From positions 1-7,368 of the forward strand of contig JAFYUG010000383.1 of assembly GCA_017558545.1 (NCBI GenBank): DNA of 7,368 nt, given 5' to 3'. Of this stretch, positions 5,444-7,368 are shown piece after piece (within the stretch, counting starts at the first letter, position 1; each line of letters starts with the position of its first letter). This DNA comes from Oscillospiraceae bacterium. Lineage in GTDB: Bacteria > Bacillota > Clostridia > Oscillospirales > Oscillospiraceae. A program made the position numbers and the translations under genes. The notes beneath the pieces were generated by a model that made no database searches, was not told the DNA's origin, and saw only the letters and a list, made by a program, of their open reading frames with translations.

Positions 5444-5456
5444 AGGTGATGAGTTT

Positions 5457-6287
5457 ATGAAATACTTAAAGATTTTTATTTTGGCTTTTATGTTGGCATC
5501 ATTATTTTTCCTTGAAGGAAACTGCGCTGAAAAGGAAACTGTAACTTTACCTATTGTGATGTATCATCATATATCCAATGATCCTTCTAAATGGAATAAA
5601 TATGTTATCAGCATTGAAGAATTTCGGGCAGATATGGAATACCTGTATTCCAAGGGTTTTGAAAGCATAAACTTCTCCCAGCTTCTCGCATGGCAAAAAG
5701 GAGAATTTGATATGCCGGAAAAACCTTTTATGATAAGCTTTGATGATGGCTTTACAAGCACGGCTGCCTATGCTGAGCCAATAATGAAAGAACTTGGCTT
5801 CAACGGCATTGCGGCAATAATAGGCAGCGTATGCGATGAGTTCAGCCAAAACGGCGAAAATGATGCTGAGCTATCGTCTTTAAGCTGGGAAGAAGCTGTA
5901 AAAATGGCGGAAAGAGGCACTATTGAACTTCAATGCCACACATGGAATCTTCATAAAAATACTAATCCAATTGGATGCTCAAAAAGAAAAGGGGAGAGCA
6001 GTGAAGAGTATAGATACAGAATTTCTTCTGATTTAAGTAAGTTTTTAAGCGGATGCAGGGAAAACGGTGTTGAAGTTGCAATGTCAATTGCGTATCCTTT
6101 TGGCGCCTATAATGAGGAAATTTCGGATATTGTAATGGATATGGGCTTTCTTGGTGCATTTACATGCACGGAGGAAATAAATGTATTGACAGGGGAGCCA
6201 AAAGAGTTATATTATCTTGGAAGATTTAATCGCCCCCATGGCATTTCAAGTGAAAATTTCTTTAAAAAGTGGGAAAATAACTATTGA
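5457..6287 (+). CDS. Exported polysaccharide deacetylase (NodB homology domain)
   Basis: The 276-residue protein begins with a signal peptide or membrane anchor (MKYLKIF then a hydrophobic core to about residue 19; possible cleavage after GNCA at 24). The catalytic NodB-type fold follows. It has MYHHI (35-39), the motif SFDDGF (94-99) with D96 as probable base and D97 as metal ligand, HTWNLH (161-166) supplying the two metal histidines, AYPFG (212-216), and a late RFNRP (256-260). Such enzymes remove N- or O-acetyl groups from peptidoglycan or other surface glycans outside the membrane using a divalent metal. The start at 5457 is preferred because AGGTGAT (5444-5450) stands six bases upstream; the in-frame TTG at 5427 would add ten residues without a good site. 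There is a CxxC-poor insertion around 126-145 and no terminator before the infC promoter. Substrate is not predictable from sequence. Confidence 0.92.
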   Translation: MKYLKIFILAFMLASLFFLEGNCAEKETVTLPIVMYHHISNDPSKWNKYVISIEEFRADMEYLYSKGFESINFSQLLAWQKGEFDMPEKPFMISFDDGFTSTAAYAEPIMKELGFNGIAAIIGSVCDEFSQNGENDAELSSLSWEEAVKMAERGTIELQCHTWNLHKNTNPIGCSKRKGESSEEYRYRISSDLSKFLSGCRENGVEVAMSIAYPFGAYNEEISDIVMDMGFLGAFTCTEEINVLTGEPKELYYLGRFNRPHGISSENFFKKWENNY

Positions 6288-6312
6288 CATTGGGGTAAAC
6301 GGCTGATATAAT
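6284..6312 (+). promoter_or_regulatory. Consensus sigma-A promoter of infC-rpmI-rplT
   Basis: TTGACA (6284-6289) and TATAAT (6307-6312) are both perfect and separated by exactly 17 bases, with an additional TGA before the -10 giving an extended -10 (TGATATAAT). The -35 contains the TGA stop (6285-6287) of the deacetylase gene. Transcription probably starts near 6319. This strength fits a ribosomal protein operon. Confidence 0.95.
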
Positions 6313-6428
6313 AGCAAAGCTGAAAATGAAGAAGGTACGGATGGCGTCCGTCCTCACCCCGCCGCCATGAGCGCGCAGAGGTCAATAATCATTCATTTCA
6401 TCCTGAGGGGATGAAGTGCGGATTTTGT

Positions 6429-6467
6429 TGCGGATGCCTGAGAATGTGCATTCGCATTTATTTTTTT
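6429..6467 (+). terminator. Attenuator (intrinsic terminator) in the infC leader
   Basis: TGCGGATG (6429-6436) pairs with CATTCGCA (6449-6456) in an 8-bp stem with one G-U pair and a 12-nt loop. TTTATTTTTTT (6457-6467) follows at once. It lies directly before the ribosome binding site of infC, so it can only make sense as a conditional terminator. A second copy of TGCGGAT at 6417-6423 could compete for the same right arm. Confidence 0.75.
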
Positions 6468-6472
6468 GGAGG
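6468..6472 (+). promoter_or_regulatory. Ribosome binding site that decides the infC start
   Basis: GGAGG directly follows the attenuator's U tract. Counting eight bases (TGTCTGAC) leads to ATC at 6481-6483. The in-frame TTG (6466) and GTG (6472) overlap or precede this site and cannot be used with it, and the first in-frame ATG (6568) lies well inside the conserved N-terminal domain. Confidence 0.75.
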
Positions 6473-6480
6473 TGTCTGAC

Positions 6481-6996
6481 ATCGCAAACCTGGACCATCT
6501 GATAAACGACGAAATAGACGCACTTGAGGTCAGACTCATAAGCGACGAAGGCGAACAGCTTGGCATTATGTCCGCTGAAGCCGCTCAGAAGATTGCTGAT
6601 GAAAGAGAAATGGACCTCGTGCTCATCTCTCCCAACGCAAAGCCCCCCGTGTGCAAGATCATGGACTACGGCAAGTATCGTTTCGAGCAGGCAAAGCGCG
6701 AGAAGGAAGCCAAGAAGAATCAGCGTGTTATTGAAGTTAAGGAAATCCGCATGTCTCCCGGCATCGGCGAGAACGACTTCAATACCAAGCTCCGCAACGG
6801 CCAGAAGTTCCTTGCTGACGGTGACCGTCTGAAGGTTACCATCCGCTTCCGCGGCAGAGAAATGGCTCACACCAATATCGGTGAGCAGCTTCTCAAGGAT
6901 TTCGCAGCAAAGTGCTCTGACGTAGGTACCATGGATAAGAACCCCAAACTTGAGGGTAGAAACATGTCCATGTTCCTGTCACCCAAGGCCAAATAA
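6481..6996 (+). CDS. infC: Translation initiation factor IF-3, apparent AUC start
   Basis: IF3 binds the 30S subunit, keeps it apart from 50S and proofreads the start codon and initiator tRNA. From the proposed AUC start the protein has 171 residues, the usual length. The N-terminal domain includes LINDEI near residue 7 and EVRLISDEGEQLGIMS (16-31). The family signature KIMDYGKYRFEQAK falls at 59-72, and a lysine-rich linker helix at 72-82. The C-terminal domain contains RMSPGIGENDF (90-100) and RFRGREMAH (122-130). The start codon is inferred: no ATG or GTG fits the ribosome binding site, while ATC fits with an eight-base spacer. AUU or AUC starts are known for infC in other bacteria (AUU in E. 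coli, AUC in Myxococcus) and give autoregulation, because IF3 rejects such codons. First gene of infC-rpmI-rplT. Confidence 0.95.
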   Translation: MANLDHLINDEIDALEVRLISDEGEQLGIMSAEAAQKIADEREMDLVLISPNAKPPVCKIMDYGKYRFEQAKREKEAKKNQRVIEVKEIRMSPGIGENDFNTKLRNGQKFLADGDRLKVTIRFRGREMAHTNIGEQLLKDFAAKCSDVGTMDKNPKLEGRNMSMFLSPKAK

Positions 6997-7028
6997 GTTT
7001 TGTTAAACCAAGGAAGGAGATATATACC

Positions 7029-7226
7029 ATGCCCAAACTTAAGACCCACAGCGGCGCTAAGAAGAGATTCAATCTCACCAAGACCGGTAAGGTCAAGCGC
7101 GCACATGCTTACAAGAGCCACATCCTGAACAAGAAGACCACCAAGCGTAAGAGAGGCCTCCGCCAGAGTGCCATCGCAGACGTGACCAACACTGCTGCAA
7201 TCAAGCGCATGATACCCTACAAATAA
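7029..7226 (+). CDS. rpmI: 50S ribosomal protein L35
   Basis: This 65-residue basic ribosomal protein of the large subunit has the family opening MPKLKTHSGAKKRF and the later segments KRAHAYKSHILNKK and KRKRGLRQ (41-48). Full length for the family (about 64-66). AAGGAGA (7014-7020) lies eight bases before the ATG. It sits 32 bases after infC and 17 bases before rplT, the standard order. Codons are strongly biased to C/G endings, as expected for a highly expressed gene. Confidence 0.97.
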   Translation: MPKLKTHSGAKKRFNLTKTGKVKRAHAYKSHILNKKTTKRKRGLRQSAIADVTNTAAIKRMIPYK

Positions 7227-7243
7227 GAGGAGGACCTTGAGAA

Positions 7244-7368
7244 ATGGCAAGAGTTAAAGGCGCGATGATGACGCGCAAGCACAGAAATAAGATCCTTGGC
7301 CTTGCAAAGGGCTACTGGGGCGCAAAGTCCAAGCACTATAAGATGGCTAACCAGGCCATGATGAAGTC
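7244..7368 (+). CDS. rplT: 50S ribosomal protein L20, N-terminal part (cut by window end)
   Basis: Forty-one complete codons are present before the sequence ends. The protein begins MARVKGAMMTRKHRNKIL and continues with LAKGYWGAKSKHYKMANQ, the well conserved basic N-terminal extension that threads into 23S rRNA. The full protein should be about 117 residues. AGGAGG (7228-7233) overlaps the end region of rpmI and lies ten bases before the ATG. In relatives L20 is both an assembly protein and the repressor of its own operon through the infC leader. The usual GGV/GGT after MARVK is GAM here, a small deviation. Confidence 0.97.
   Translation, partial: MARVKGAMMTRKHRNKILGLAKGYWGAKSKHYKMANQAMMK

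Larger units (their letters stand above)
6319..6480 (+). promoter_or_regulatory. infC leader RNA (position and logic of an L20 leader)
   Basis: About 160 nt of leader precede infC. Visible elements are a small hairpin ACGGA/TCCGT (6337-6341 and 6347-6351), a possible CCTC/GAGG closing pair (6352-6355 and 6378-6381), and a 10-bp stem CATTTCATCC/GGATGAAGTG (6394-6403 and 6409-6418, one G-U pair). A terminator hairpin at 6429-6456 ends it. In Bacillus subtilis and relatives ribosomal protein L20 binds the leader of this operon and promotes premature termination; location and the terminator fit the same scheme. I could not line up the L20-binding core base by base. Confidence 0.65.

Noticed and set aside
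5427..5456. TTG start for the polysaccharide deacetylase
   Set aside because: ATG at 5457 has AGGTGAT six bases upstream and gives a standard signal peptide; the TTG would put ten non-typical residues in front.
1..7368. tRNA genes, CRISPR arrays, insertion sequences or attachment sites
   Set aside because: No cloverleaf-like sequence, regular repeat-spacer pattern, transposase frame or long terminal repeat was seen on either strand.

Overview
The window looks like a piece of the chromosome of an anaerobic member of Bacillota, most likely class Clostridia. The evidence is the conserved infC-rpmI-rplT cluster with a terminator-bearing leader, strong AGGAGG-type ribosome binding sites, textbook sigma-A promoters with 17-bp spacers, a phosphoketolase of the bacterial XFP type, and a ferredoxin-thioredoxin-reductase-like protein paired with thioredoxin. 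Base composition is uneven. The ribosomal genes, and to a lesser degree xfp, favour C/G-ending codons, while the envelope genes between about 3.9 and 6.3 kb are clearly AT-richer. No tRNA, rRNA, CRISPR array or insertion sequence is visible.

Layout. Bases 1-42 hold the first 14 codons of a minus-strand gene, possibly an acyl-CoA dehydrogenase. It has its own promoter and an unusually structured leader of about 170 nt. Bases 310-2834 hold a complete xfp (phosphoketolase) unit on the minus strand with promoter, ribosome binding site and terminator. Diverging from it at 2857-3472 is a two-gene plus-strand operon: a 66-residue FTR-beta-like iron-sulfur protein and a thioredoxin. It ends at a strong bidirectional terminator shared with the convergent DUF805 membrane-protein gene (3485-3826). 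The xfp/FTR divergent promoter region carries a 10-bp direct repeat and a near-perfect palindrome that could be a shared operator.

Bases 3919-6287 form an envelope cluster. On the minus strand are a secreted SH3b-SH3b-C39-like peptidase and a four-helix membrane protein of the 'putative ABC transporter permease' family (PF06541). Diverging from them is an exported polysaccharide deacetylase. The -35 box of a consensus sigma-A promoter overlaps the deacetylase stop codon. This promoter drives infC-rpmI-rplT (IF3, L35, L20; L20 is cut off by the window end) through a leader with an intrinsic terminator just before the infC ribosome binding site.

How the parts work together. Phosphoketolase splits ketose phosphates to acetyl phosphate. 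The FTR-like protein plus thioredoxin probably carries electrons from reduced ferredoxin to protein disulfides. The shared control region hints at joint redox or carbon regulation, but that is inference. The translation operon shows two classical control layers: a leader attenuator (L20 autoregulation in relatives) and what appears to be a non-AUG (AUC) initiation codon for IF3. The most notable points are the AUC start of infC, the unexplained structured leader at the left end, and the small FTR-like/thioredoxin pair with unusual cysteine spacing.
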